DNA of 64,000 nt, taken from positions 80,426 through 144,425 of the forward strand of contig JH720374.1 in the NCBI GenBank assembly GCA_000231825.2, given 5' to 3'. A program made the translations under genes and the position numbers. The stretch's first letter is position 1, and the number at the start of each line of letters is the position of its first letter. Shown here piece by piece: positions 14,428 to 35,257 of this stretch. The DNA is from Tetrahymena elliotti 4EA (taxonomy: Eukaryota; Ciliophora; Oligohymenophorea; Hymenostomatida; Tetrahymenidae). The notes under the pieces are model-generated. The model ran no database searches and was not told where the DNA came from. It saw nothing but the letters and a program-made list of their open reading frames with translations.

Positions 14428-16432
14428 ATGGCAACAAAAATATCTAATGATAATGTTAAAAAGACATAGAAAATTGATATAGTCTTTAAAGATATTTCTT
14501 TTTCTATCAAAGAGAAATAAAATATCAAATAAATCCTAAAAGGAGTAACAGGCATTTGTAAAAATAGCCAAATTAATGCAATACTTGGTAAACCTCAAAT
14601 CTTAAGTTTATTTTATTAATTTCTATAAAAACATATGAAAAGGATCTTCAGGAGCTGGAAAGACAACACTGTTAAATATTCTTTGCTAAAGGATTTCAAA
14701 TAAACCTCACCAAATTTTATCTGGTGATATATTAGCAAATAACAATCCTTATTCTTCGAATTAATTCACATAATTCGCTTCATACGTAATGCAAGATGAT
14801 ATTTTGCTTGAAGCTTTAACTGTTAAGGAATGCTTATAATTTGCAGCTAACCTAAAAATTGCAGGTAGTATTGAGTAAAAATCATAAAAAGTGGATGAAA
14901 TAATTAAAACTTTAAAACTGGAAAAATGTTAAAACACATTTATTGGAGGAAATTTTATTAAAGGTAAAATAGCATTTTTAATTCTTTTTTAATGAAATAA
15001 TTTATATTTTAGGTATTTCTGGTGGAGAAAAAAAGAGGACTTCTATTGGATATGAGCTTATTAGTGATCCTTAATGTTTATTTTTAGATGAGCCTACTTC
15101 TGGTTTAGACAGTTTTACTGCTTTCTGCATTATTGATTTTTTGAGAAAATATGCTCATGAAAAAAATAAAACAGTTATATTTACTATTCATCAACCTTCT
15201 TCAGATATTTGGAATATGTTTGATAATGTTATGCTAATGATTGAAGGTTAGTTTATTTATCAAGGTCCAGGAGGAATCAACGTGTTGAATTATTTTTCAA
15301 GTATTGGTTTTAAATGTCCTATTTATTCAAATCCTGCAGGTAAAAAGAAATCTTTTTTTTTTTGAAAATTGATCATAATATTCTATTTCTTTAATGGTTG
15401 ATTAACGACTCTTTCTTTGAATGAAATAATTAAATTTTTTTTAATTTAAAATTTCTAGATTATTTAATGTCTTTGATGACATAAGATAGAGAAAATAATG
15501 TAAAAAATTATGATTTTTTGTTTCTTGAATACAATTAGAAGTTAACAGAAACTGTAGAAAATGATGTTAAAAATTCAAGAGAAGAAGAAATCCAAGTAGA
15601 ATAAATTAAAACGAGCAGTTTATATTAAGCTTCTTAAATTACTTTAAGATAAATTAAAATATTAAAAAGAAATCCTATACTTTTTACAGCTAGAATTATA
15701 TAGAGTGTTGTCATCTCCTTTTTTATTGGACTTGTATATTGGTAAATTCCAGGTCCAACAGAAAATCCTTCACAAAGAGATATTGATGGTAAAAATGGGT
15801 TTTTGTATTTTTAAGTTGTTGGAGCTTTTATGATGGCTTTAAAACCTTGCGTTCTTACTTTTCCGTCTGAAAGAGCAGTCTTTTTAAGAGAGGAAAATTC
15901 AAAGTTATATACAGTAGGGCCTTATTTTATTGGGAAATATTTTGTTGATATATTACCTTGTATGATATCACCTGTCTTATCAAGTTTAGTTGTGTATTGG
16001 ATGGTTGGGTTAAATACTGATAATGCAGGAAAAATATTCTTCTTTATATTCAGTAATTCTCTTTAGGGTTTATCTGGACTTGCTCTAGGATATCTAGGTG
16101 GATGTGCTTTTAAAAATGCTCAAATAGCAGTTGCCATCTCTCCAGTTATAACTGTACCATCTATGCTTTTTGGAGGATACTATAAGAACTCTGGAGATTA
16201 TGCTTCTTGGATAGGTTGGATATCTTATCTAACACCTTTCAAATATTCTTTCAGTGCAATAGCATAGAATGAGTATACTTATTAAGGCTAAGGATATCCT
16301 TAAGATCCAATAAAATAATTAAATTTTAATTTAGATAAATGGGAAAGTATTTGTTGCCTTATTGGATTATCTTTAGGGTATTCAATTATTGCATTCTTTT
16401 TCCTATCTATTTTGAAAAAGAAATTACAATGA
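14428..16432 (+). CDS. ABCG (White/PDR-type) half-transporter
   Basis: 593 residues in four exons: 14428-14587, 14643-14963, 15013-15339, 15459-16432. Phases are consistent. The order is nuc­leotide-binding domain then membrane domain, as in ABCG half-transporters, and ~600 aa is the usual length. Motifs seen: Walker A GSSGAGKTTL (~residue 54), signature ISGGEKKR, Walker B CLFLDEPTSGLDS, and H-loop IFTIHQPSSDIW. The C-terminal ~300 residues carry about six membrane spans with the family-typical PSMLFGGYYKNSG and YLTPFKYSF segments. ABCG proteins export lipids, sterols or xenobiotics as dimers; the substrate here is unknown. It heads a block of ABC transporters but is convergent with the ABCC gene ending at 17106, so it is not an operon partner. 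Start chosen as the first in-frame ATG before the NBD. Confidence 0.93.
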
Positions 16433-17105
16433 CTATAAATAAATTTATTCTTGTTATTAGAATTAATTTATGATGATAATTTATTTTGAAATATTCATTA
16501 TTTTTTGTTAAAAAGTATAAATTTTTAACTTTAAAATTTATTTTTTTCTAATTTTAACTTTGTTGCAAACTGATTAAAACGTTTAATTTTGTAAGTAATA
16601 AATTAAGGAATCCTTTATAATTGTTTTCTTAAATAATTCTAAAAAAAAGTCAAAAAAAAAGAGATATTTCATAATAAATAATTTATTTAAACTATTGTTC
16701 CTAAACAAGTAAAGGGTATTAAGATTAATTTTTTCAGCTTTTATTTTAAATTTATGGTTTATATTATTTCTTAATAAATAAATATCATCAAAGATTTTTT
16801 TTGCTTATTATTAACACACACAAAAAATGTTTTTCTTCTAATTATTTTTCTTTTAATTTTTTCAAGAATGATAATTTCTAATATTTTTTTGGCATGTTTT
16901 GATCTCTTCATAAACATCTTAACTTTAAGACAGACTCAAAGATAGATTTGAAATGAAATTTTATCAAAATAGAATAAATTATTAAATATAATAACATTGG
17001 AAAAAAGATGATTTTTTGGATAGAATATAACAAATGGCATACAATACTTATATATAATTTTTACTTAAATACATTTAAAGAATACATTAAATTTAATAAA
17101 TATGA
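16433..17105. other. Convergent intergenic region
   Basis: This lies between the 3' end of the ABCG gene (+) and the 3' end of the first ABCC gene (-). It is highly AT-rich with poly-A/T runs, as expected for two 3' UTRs. Nothing else is seen. Confidence 0.6.
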
Positions 17106-21367
<4,262 letters not shown>

Positions 21368-22378
21368 TGAGCTTTGTTTATATATTAATGTAATGATAGA
21401 TAATAATTACTTATTTTATCAATTTTTAATAATTATGAATTAATTGGCTAATTATTACTTTTGAAAAGAGTACTAAATATAAATAGTTCAATATTAAAAT
21501 AAATGCTTTTTATGATTTCTGGCCAAATAATTATTTTCACATACTAAAATTATGTAAAGCAATATTTCTTCTAAAATTAATCAGATTTATCTCTAGAAAG
21601 GTGAGTAAGTTTCTATTTAATTAATTTATATTTTGTAAAGCTAAATATAATAAATCTTAGAAAATTCGGTTGATCATCTTCAAGTAAGTAAACTAAGAAA
21701 TTAAACATTACTTTTCCTCATCTAAAATATGTAAATTCATACTATGGCTTTAAATCAATAGCACATCCTTATAAATAATTCAATCTAGAATTTTACCAAA
21801 GGAAATAACTTTTATATTACACATTAATCTATGAATTATTTGATTTTTATAATAATTATAAAATCTAAAAAAATCTGGCTAAATCTGTGGTTTCTTTGTT
21901 AAAAAATCTGTAATTTAATTAGAACTGTTTATGAACTGATTTCATTCAATAAATTGTCTAATTCAATTTTTATAAAAAAAAATATTGAAATTAATTAAAA
22001 GGTTAAGCAAAATTCAATACACTATACGCTTTTCAAGCTTTTGTTTGATTAATTCGATTTACTTAACACCAAACAAAATTATTGATAATAGATTGATTGT
22101 AACAAACCCTTAACTTGTTTTAGACATCTTAGATGTACTAATAATTAAATTTTGTTTACCCCAATAGAGGAGAAAATTCTAATTCACTACTAATTTTTCT
22201 ATTTTATTTATTACTTTAGCTATTTATAAATTCCTTTTAATCGTTTTAGTAAAATCTTGTTTTTATTAAATTTATTTTATGATTTCTCTTAATCTTTATC
22301 ATTTAAAGTATTTTCAATTTATAATTTTTATTTATAAAAATGATAATAATCATAAGAATTTCACATCTTCCGAACTAA
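21368..22378. other. Divergent intergenic region
   Basis: This lies between the start of ABCC copy 1 (-) and the plus-strand genes. It is AT-rich with frequent TGA in all frames. It should contain promoter sequence for both sides, but no defined motif can be supported. Confidence 0.5.
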
Positions 22379-22765
22379 ATGAATAAATGTCCAAAGCAAT
22401 CTATTCAAGTTGTTTTACAATTAAATTCAAATTTCTTATCAAAAAATGTTTTCAAATTAAATGCAAATGAAAAAATAGGTTATTATGGCTTACAAAAATA
22501 TTTATTTTAATGTTAAAAAATTGTTTTTCTATAGTAAGCTATTAGTTCATAAATAAAAACTTTAGTAGCATCAGAAATTGCATAAAAGTATAATTAAATA
22601 GAGTTGAATACACCTGAAATATTTAAATATTTTGTTTCAAAGCTTCTGAGATAGAATAGAAGTTGCTAGTAGACAATAATAATTTATAAAATTTTATTTT
22701 AATAAGGTTAGGATTTATTAATTCTTACACAAAATAATTAATTTAATAGCCCAGAAGAATACTGA
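22379..22765 (+). CDS. Small hypothetical ORF upstream of OYE gene
   Basis: This is a 128-codon open frame under the ciliate code. It starts with MNKCPKQSIQ, uses several TAA/TAG Gln codons and ends in TGA only 20 bases before the ATG of the oxidoreductase. I recognise no domain. Base composition is slightly less AT-rich than the flanks. TGA is rare in such DNA, so an open frame of this length can arise by chance (roughly one in ten at a given position). It could also be 5' UTR of the downstream gene. Low confidence. Confidence 0.3.
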
Positions 22766-22785
22766 AAAAAATTAAAAAATAAGAA

Positions 22786-23904
22786 ATGGATTAAAAAATT
22801 AATACAGCCAAAGCTCTTTCTTCTCCTATCAGATTAGGTGATTTAAATTTAAAAAATAGATTTATTTAAGCACCTTTAACAAGATTGAGATCTGATAAAG
22901 ATACAGGGTTAGTAAATAACCTAATGAATACCTACTATACCTAAAGAGCTTCATTTGGATTATAAATTACTGAAACAGTTATGATTCATTAAATGAGAGG
23001 TTACTTCCCCTATCTTGTTAATTAATAATAATCAGAATAATGGACATAAATTGTTAGCAATGTACACGAAAAAGGTGGATTAATATGCCTTTAAATATCT
23101 CATGGCGGTAGAACAAATATTTCAAGTATGGGAAGTGATCCTGTATCTCCAAGTCCGATAAAGCTAATCGGAAAAAACAAATTTGCTAATAACGAAATCT
23201 ATGAAAGTCCTAAAGAATTAACCATTTTAGAAATTTAGTAAATAATCTAAGATTTTAAAAAATCAGCTATTTTAGCTAAATAAGCAGGATTTGATGCCAT
23301 ACAATTACATGCTGCAAACGGGTTCTTAGTAGATCAATTTCTCAGAGAGAGTTCTAATCTAAGATAAGATGAGTATGGAGGAAGCATACCAAACAGATGT
23401 AGATTTTGTTTAGAGATTATGGATGCATTAATATCTGTTTTTGGAAGTGGTAGAGTATCTGTAAGATTTAGTCCAGTTGGAAGATATAATTAAATGTATG
23501 ATAGTAATCCATTAGATTTAATGAGATATTTGTTTATTGAGTTAGAAAAGAGAAAAATTTCTTTTATAGAATTAAGAAGGTTTGGAAAGCTTGATTTATC
23601 AGCACCTTAAGAAGAATCATATACAAGCCCTGAATTATAGATTCCTAATTTCTTTTCAACTCTAAGACAGTATTATTCTGGAAATATTGTTGCGAACGAT
23701 GGAATAACTTTAGAGGAAGCTGAAAATTTAGTTAGCCAAAACATAGCCTAAGCAGTTTCTTTTGGGAAATTAAGCATCGCAAATCCAGATCTTCCTCTCA
23801 GATACCACAAAGATTACCCAATTAACAATCAAGTTGATCATACTACTTTCTATTCATAAGGTCCAAAGGGGTATGTAGATTTTCCTTTTTATGATTAGAT
23901 TTGA
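22786..23904 (+). CDS. Old Yellow Enzyme-family NADH:flavin oxidoreductase
   Basis: 372 residues, no intron. The full length matches OYE/12-oxophytodienoate reductase proteins (~360-400 aa), FMN-dependent TIM barrels that reduce the C=C bond of alpha,beta-unsaturated carbonyls. Seen in order: the N-terminal [14 protein letters not shown] and APLTRLRSD block, [14 protein letters not shown], the substrate-binding His/Asn pair in [38 protein letters not shown], and a C-terminal phosphate-binding region [16 protein letters not shown]. It sits on the plus strand between two minus-strand ABCC paralogues. A detoxification link with the neighbouring exporters is plausible but inferred. All key residues I can locate appear present. 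Confidence 0.93.
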
Positions 23905-24212
23905 TAAATAAATTTCAAATTTTTTTATCAAAAATATTTTAAAATAATTAAATTTGTTTGATACTTACAAAGTTGGTAACAAGTTTCAAGTGAAAATATA
24001 TATGTAAACACAGAAGCATGTGTAGCTAAAACACATTCTAAAGAAGTTCTAAAATGTATGTGTTCTACTATACTAGCGAATGGCTTAAATGTATTTTCTA
24101 TTTGTAAATAATTTAATTTTAAAAATATTTTTTGAATTTTAAACAAAACAATATGAATGAATTTAATATAGCTTATTTACATTTAATCATATAAAATCAA
24201 TCAATTAATTGA
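23905..24212. other. Convergent intergenic region
   Basis: Short AT-rich spacer between the 3' ends of the oxidoreductase (+) and ABCC copy 2 (-). No feature is seen. Confidence 0.5.
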
Positions 24213-28512
<4,300 letters not shown>

Positions 28513-29112
28513 GACTTTGAAATGAATTTTATCTTTTATTTATTTTTTATATCAATATAAGCATTGAATAATTGTTTATTTAAAGTTTTACAAATCTATT
28601 TGTGTTATATATTTTAGAAATTGATTTCAGGCTTTTTCTGATTAATTTTGTGAATGATTTTAAGTAATCTTCTAAAATAGATAATATTTTATTAGTTTAG
28701 TAGCAGATTTTAATCGAAGAGAATTCTATTCTTATCAATTTACAAAAAATCCAAATAATCAAAAGAGAGAAAGTTATGAATTTGATTTCATTTAAAGTTT
28801 CTATTTAAATTACAATTTTATCTAATTACTCTATACTTAAACAAATTTCAGGCTAAATTAATTATAAATAAAAAAAAAATTCTGTAAATCAAAAGATTAA
28901 TTCATTATTAATTAATCAATTCTGATAAAATATCCTAACTAGTCTTTAATAAACTTCGTAATCAAAAAATTATTTCTTTCCACAAAATTTCTAGAGATAC
29001 TTCTCTTACTTTTTTTAATTTATTTTTAATTTTTTAAATTATTCTAATTAATTTCTTTAGAAATATTTATTTTTAAGTATATTTTATATGTTATAACATC
29101 ACTTTCAAGTTC
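28513..29112. other. AT-rich intergenic region
   Basis: Upstream flank of ABCC copy 2 and of the tRNA gene. No open frame or motif I can defend. Confidence 0.5.
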
Positions 29113-29185
29113 GCCGCTTTAGCTCAGTGGTTAGAGCATTCGCCTAGTAAGCGAAAGGTCGGCGGTTCAATCCCGCCAAGTGGCT
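29113..29185 (+). tRNA. tRNA-Thr (anticodon AGT)
   Basis: A 73-base cloverleaf folds cleanly. The acceptor stem is GCCGCTT paired with AAGTGGC (one G-U). The D arm is GCTC/GAGC, the anticodon arm TTCGC/GCGAA with loop CTAGTAA, and the T arm GGCGG/CCGCC with loop TTCAATC. The anticodon is AGT, read with inosine at the wobble position for ACT/ACC/ACA. There is no intron. The A box (TAGCTCAGTGG) and B box (GGTTCAATCCC) are present as the internal Pol III promoter. The B box differs from GGTTCGANTCC at one position (A for G). Confidence 0.95.
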
Positions 29186-29186
29186 C

Positions 29187-29195
29187 TTTTTTTTT
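29187..29195 (+). terminator. Pol III oligo-T terminator of tRNA-Thr
   Basis: Nine consecutive T residues follow the tRNA 3' end directly. Confidence 0.85.
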
Positions 29196-29197
29196 AA

Positions 29198-29227
29198 GGT
29201 TCGATTCTGCCAAGTGGCTCTTTTTTT
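29198..29227 (+). repeat. Partial copy of tRNA-Thr 3' end plus terminator
   Basis: GGTTCGATTCTGCCAAGTGG and the following CTC plus T7 repeat the T-loop, T-stem 3' strand, acceptor strand and terminator of the preceding tRNA (29164-29195), with three substitutions in the 23 alignable bases. It lacks the 5' half, so it is not a functional tRNA. Its T-loop carries the canonical TTCGAT, unlike the intact gene. Confidence 0.8.
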
Positions 29228-30375
29228 AAAAAAAATTTTAGATAATTTTAAAAAAATGATAAAAAAACTAATAACTTTATTTCATAAAAATAATATTACT
29301 TTATTAAAACTTAATAAGAAACTTATTATTAATTTTTAAAAAATTTATTTTATTCTAATAGAAATTAAGAAAGTTGTACTAATTTCATTTACAAAATAAA
29401 CTTTTTGCAATAATTTTATTAAATTTAAGATCTTCTATATTTAGCATACAAAGCCTTAACATAAAAGCAATTATAATTATTCAAGAGTAGTAAAAGCATT
29501 TAAAACTATATCTTATTTTTATGCAAAAGAAACTCTTTTTAGAATAGTTTGATTAAGTTTAAAATCCTCAATATTTCAATTTACAAAGGTTTTAATATTA
29601 AAGCAATTATAATTGTTTATGAGTAATAAAAGACATTTAAAACTATTACCTATATCAAGATTATCTTTATGATATAATTTTGTTTTTCTGTAAAGAGAAT
29701 CTGAGAATGAACACATTTTATTTTTTTATCTTTTAAAGAATTTTTGTTTCAAATGATTTAAATTGTAATGAATTCACAAATCTTTAAAATATTTGTGGTA
29801 AATCAATTATCTCAATTTACTTTTTGTATCAGGTTTCATGAGTGATTACCAAAAAATTTCTATTAATTTCTTATCGCACAAAAAATTTTTGTAAAAATTG
29901 ATTTCTAAAAGTTAGCATGAATACTTACACCAGGAAAATCTATTATTATTTATTTAATAACAATATGAAAAATACAATTAAAATCTCTAGAGTTACTTAT
30001 TTTATTTTTTGATATGTTTTTGCTTTTAGTCATATTTGAAAAGTATGTGCTTTAAAGTGTTGAGCTGAGAAAATAAAATTTTGATTACAATTATGAGAGT
30101 TAATTAATGTTGATAAGAAATATTTGAAGTAGAACAAATTGGTCATAAAATTTTGAGAATTTCTCAACATTAATTGCTTTATTAACAAATAACTAAATGA
30201 GATAATAAGATGGATATTTTACTATTTCTAAATTTGATAAATAAAAATATCAGTATTTTCTTATTATTTATTTTTAAGGGAATCTTTATTATATTTTAAA
30301 TATTTATCTAAAGTATCAAATCAAATTAATATCCAAAAAGTAAACTAATATCAAAAATTTAGAAAAAGTAGAGAT
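29228..30375. other. AT-rich intergenic region
   Basis: No supported gene. A loosely repeated segment is present: TTAAGATCTTCTATATTTAG... AAAGCAATTATAATTATT near 29425-29480 resembles 29555-29615. The stretch probably includes the upstream region of the protease-like gene at 30376. Confidence 0.5.
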
Positions 30376-32224
30376 ATGAAAATTCTATTAGTTATTGTAG
30401 CGCTGTTTGCAGTTTGTTAAGCTCAAATTGTTAAAATTCCTTTAAATGTTAAAGTGCATGATGAGTCTACCAAAAATAAAAATGCCTATATGAGGAATCT
30501 TGAAAAAGGTACACAAATAAAACAAAAAGTTTTGAAGAAAAAAAATTTATACTATGTAGGACAAGTTAATATTGGAAAAGAAAAAAAATCTATGTCATTA
30601 TTATTTGACACTACAACTTCTCTTTCATGGATCCCTAGTCCTGAATGTATCAGTAAAAGCAAATGCTAAGTAAATATAATAATTAATTTCTTTCAATACA
30701 GTAATTTATTTCTTAATTATCTATAAAAGGGCTTTGTTGATAGTTATATTTGTAAATCTTCTGATGAATGTGCTACAAATCAACAATCATTAAATGATTA
30801 AGCATATAAAAATGGTACTCTAAGTGGTCAAAGTATTGATGTCTCAACATCTTTTAGTGGATTCAAAGCAGTTAGTCAAAATTTCATCTAGACTCAATCA
30901 ATAAACAGTTTATCATATTTATCAGTAATTAATTATTCTTTAATATCTTTCTAATTTGATTTTCCTTTAAAAGAAAATAATTAATATTTATTGGTCATTA
31001 AATTCATAATATCTTACTTACTTTTATTATTTGTGGCTTATATTAAATTTATTTTGGAATTAATATTAAAGGTAGATGGAGTCTTAGGAATGTAGATGTT
31101 TAGCTTTTATAAGCCAAATGAAAATGGTTTCATCTCTAAATTATACGAAAATGGATAGATCTCAAATAATATGTTTTCATTTTACTTTGGATCAACTCCT
31201 CAGCTAACATTAGGTGGTTTTGATGTTTCTTCTGTATAAAAAGCAAATAACATATATTATCACAATGTTATTATGAATGGAAAAAATGATAATTCTTAGT
31301 AGTGGGTGATAAAAGGTTCTTAAATTTAAGTTGGTTAATACACTGAATAATTTGCATAGGGAAACAACCTTATACAGATTTCAACAGCTGATCCATTTAT
31401 CCAATTAAGTGGAGATTTATTTGATAACACAATGAAGTATTTTGTTACCAATTATAAAGTAGTAAAATAAGGTACACAGTATACTTTACCTTGTGATCAG
31501 TCCTTTCCAAATTTTATTCTTTAATTGCCTGATAGTGAAGGAAAAACATAGATCTATAATTTAACATCAAATTTTTTCATTCATAAATACAAAGATATTT
31601 GTTATTTAATGATTGCTGATTTGGGAAATCAATAAAATGTTAAAGTTGCATTGGGAACTCCTTTCCTAGAAAAGTATGTATCAATATTCAGTATAAATAA
31701 TAAAACAATAGGTAAATTTATCATTTTGCTATTAAAATTAGTTTAAATAAATTATATTTTATAAAGGATTTTCTGAAGCAGCTATTGAAACATCTGACGA
31801 TTATTTTTCTTTCCCTAGCTGGGCAATAGCTCTAATAGTAATTGGCTGTATAATTGTGGTTGTTCTTGTACTTTTCTTCATTTGTCAAAAAAAGATCTAA
31901 AATAAGGACAGAGAATTATCAGCAGCAGAATCTAATACTAGCAGTATTATCACATACTCTTAAAGATTAAGCTTCTTTGATTAGTAAAATATTTCTCCTC
32001 ATCCTGCAGATACTATTTCAACAAATTAATAAGCTATAAATACAAATAATTAAGTTATTAGCAGTAAAAATTAACAAAATGGTGGTATTACTGTATAAAT
32101 ATTAACAAATACAAATTCTTCAAAATAGACTGTAAGCTCTTAGCAAACAACATCTACTTCAAGTACTTCTAATTAAATAACTACATCTTCTAACTAAGAA
32201 ATTTAGGATGGTATTAATTATTGA
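30376..32224 (+). CDS. Membrane-anchored aspartic-protease-like protein 1 (catalytic residues lost)
   Basis: 528 residues in four exons: 30376-30669, 30730-30924, 31072-31711, 31767-32224. Phases are consistent. Signal peptide MKILLVIVALFAVCQA; pepsin-fold (A1 family) core ~60-415; one transmembrane helix (WAIALIVIGCIIVVVLVLFF, ~435-455); then a Ser/Asn/Gln-rich cytoplasmic tail. Compared with the third gene of the trio, the first active-site motif DTGS is DTTT (LFDTTTSLSWIPS). The second, IVDSGTS, is replaced by IQISTAD, with Ser at the Asp position. Structural landmarks such as LGGFD, VDGVLGM and ALGTPFLEKYVSIF are kept. It is therefore a likely pseudoprotease with a binding or regulatory role, not simply a broken gene, since the reading frame is intact. 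Confidence 0.85.
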
Positions 32225-32565
32225 AATTTATTTTTAAGTCTGTTAATCAATAGTGTTAATTTACAAATAACAAAGTCATCAAATTTTTATTAAATTTCCT
32301 CATTTTTCTGGATTATTTTTTTAAAGTTTTTATTTTAAATTGTAGTTTTGAATTTATTTACATTTTATAAATAAAAAATTTCATAATATGTTATTTTGAG
32401 GGTTCTAGCAAGACTATTATTTTCAATCATATTTTTCCCATTCTTTTTACTTTCAAACTATTTTTAAATTACAAAAAATAAGTAAAACCCTATCTCCCCT
32501 TGAAATAAAACATATTATGAAAAAAAACTCATTTAAATCAAACTTTTCAAACTCAAATTTAAAAT

Positions 32566-32793
32566 ATGGCTAGAGTAGCTGACCAAAAAAATGATCTCTA
32601 ATCTGTAAAATGTATTTTAGAAGAAAGAGATCAAATTAATTTTATGCCCATTTTGGTCTTTTTTGATTACAAATCAATAGAATCATAAAAAACAAAAATA
32701 AAAATGTGGTTATAAAGATGTTAATTAGCTAAAAACATATATTTTTTTACTAATTAACATATTTAATAGGAAATATTTTTTAATTTCTTCTGA
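32566..32793 (+). CDS. Small hypothetical ORF
   Basis: A 75-codon open frame starting in an A-rich context (AAAATATGGCT), as expected for a Tetrahymena start, and ending in TGA. The first ~45 codons (MARVADQKNDLQSVK...) are less AT-rich and protein-like; the rest looks like AT-rich spacer. It could be a small gene, a first exon, or a remnant. No family recognised. Confidence 0.25.
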
Positions 32794-33838
32794 AAATTTA
32801 TTTGATAATTGTAAGCTATTTGATTTTGTAGGATAAAAGATACTACCTTATTAGTTTATAAATATTTTAAATATCTTTTCACATGAGACAGAAGATAACT
32901 CCAGTAAATATTATATAAAATGATATTTAAAATTAATAAGCTACATATTTGTAGTAGAATGATTTAATTTTTAGTATCGTTAATATAATTTTCGGTTTAT
33001 GAATTGATCATAACTGACTCATTAAAATTGATTTAAGGTTACAAATCAAAAAACTAGCTAATAATGAATGAACAAAGAATTATCCCTTTTTATGATTTTA
33101 CATCTATTTGATTGATATATTCATTCATATTTTTATCAATTGAATTAATTGTTATCATCAGTCACACATTTAATAAAGAAATAAATTAAATAATAATCTT
33201 TGGATAGAACAAAACGATTTACATCATATTTTGTGAACTAATGAAAGATTAATCATAAATCAAAAAAATTTAATTATTTTTTACTAACATAAGTTATCAT
33301 TACTCTTGATTTACATATGAATTCCTAATAAATTTTATTTTTAAATTGAGTTCTAATTTTGACATAATTTATAATTTAAATAGATTATTACTTAGTTAGT
33401 TATGATCATCATTTAGATGGATTAAGCTAAATGAAAAAAAAATCTTAAATATCTAAGATCTTAATAATATAGTACCTAGATATATTTAATTTGATTATCA
33501 TGTGCTTAAAATCACATATTTTTCCTCAAATAATTTAATCATTTTTACTGCATTCTACAATAACTAATAATTCTTATTCACTTCCATAAGAACATAAAAT
33601 ACAATAAATATCTTACAATTAGAATGAGTAAGTATATCATTTATAGAAAGCTAAAAATATTAAAATAATTTATCTAATTTCTCAAGTAATGTATTTACAT
33701 TATTTTATTTTTAATGATCTTTGTAATTGTTGCAAATTTATTTTTGTAGACACAAGAAAATATAAAGACTAGCCTGCTATATTTTTAACTTTCTTGTGGA
33801 TAGAAAAAACAAAAAAGTGTAAATAAAATCTATAACTT

Positions 33839-33863
33839 GACAAGAATAATTATTCTTCTTGTC
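33839..33863. repeat. Short inverted repeat (hairpin)
   Basis: GACAAGAA (33839-33846) is the exact complement of TTCTTGTC (33856-33863), with a 9-base A/T loop. It is isolated in intergenic DNA. Function unknown; it may be chance. Confidence 0.4.
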
Positions 33864-35257
33864 TTCTAGAAAGTAAAAAAGTAAAAATGAATTACTTAAC
33901 TATCTAAAAAGCAAAAGAATTAAGAAATAGTCGCAATATCTTATTATGCGCTCAAAATTAATTATCTTAAATTTTAGATTACGATTTCATTCATTTGTGT
34001 AGAATCAATAAAACATGATACTTATTTTTCTCAATTTTAATTTAAATTTTATTGATCAATTTCCCCTTTTGTTTCATAGAATTTTTCTGCTTATGCTAGA
34101 GAACTATGTGTAACACGAAACATCTATGGGTTAAACTCAATCTTAAAGATAAAAATTGTGATTATTTGAGTCTTTCCTCATAAATTCATCCTCTTTTTAA
34201 AAGAGATATTTTTTGTTTTTATTGTTTTTTTATCTAAAGTATAATCAATTTTTATTATTTCTTTTTATTTTCAGAGACCTTAAATTGTTATGAGGTTACA
34301 TGTATAAATTAATTAAATTAATTTCTAAATTGATACACATTTGAAAGATCTTTAATTAGAGTCCAGCTACTCATTTGAGAGTAAATACAGTATTTACATC
34401 AAAATTCTTTTTCTAATTATCATATACTTTTAATTTAAATAGAGTCATGCACATTACAATAAATCATAGGTAATCATAGGAAGATAAAATTTTGATTTAG
34501 AAAACGTAATAAAAATTAATTTTTTTTACATTTGGGGTAAAAAAGCCACTTTCTTAGATTCTTAATGTAAATGAAATACTTAATAATACTCTAGAATGTA
34601 ATTTACTTTTTTGAATGATCGATAAAAATTCTATTACATTTAATTGAATAAGCTTGGCAAATATAAAAGTTTAAAAGTTTAAAAATTAATTCATTAATGA
34701 TTGCTGATAAAGGATCAAATTGTCTTCTCTCTCGCATTCACATAATGGTTTACTCTACAAGAAGTATGCTTGATTTATAACTCACGTACCATGTACTGAT
34801 GAATACATAGAGTATATTTACTATTTTTTTGTAAACTATTAAACCAAATTTCCTTTTTTAGAAAAAATATCTAAAATTGAGATTACTCGAACTAAATTTA
34901 ATAATGAATTTTTCTTTTGGTTTTCAAAAGCAACAAACAACAAGCTTTGAAAAATTTGTTAGTATGCTTATTATTTTAAGTTAAGAAGATAATTCTGTAA
35001 ATTTTGAGTTAAACAGTGTCCTAAAAAAATCAAAATTTTATCTTTTATCAAAAATAAGTAATTGCTTTTCAAGCCAAAAGCTAGTTTGATTGAGAAGCTT
35101 TCTAGCTTATTCAGAAAGAGTAGTTAGCTCTTAATATATTTATAAATAATTAATTTACCATATAAGATCAGTAAAGTAAAGTAAATAAAAAAAAAGAAGA
35201 CAAGTATAAGTTCAATAATCAATATAAACATAAATAATACATACATTCACAGTGCTT

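Larger units (their letters stand above)
32225..35257. other. Long AT-rich intergenic region
   Basis: About 3 kb between protease-like genes 1 and 2. It holds one weak small open frame (32566-32793, listed separately) and a short hairpin at 33839-33863. I can support nothing else. TGA is frequent in all frames. Confidence 0.5.

Noticed and set aside
33889..34019. 43-codon ORF starting MNYLTIQKAK
   Set aside because: Too short to distinguish from chance where TGA is the only stop, and there is no supporting context.
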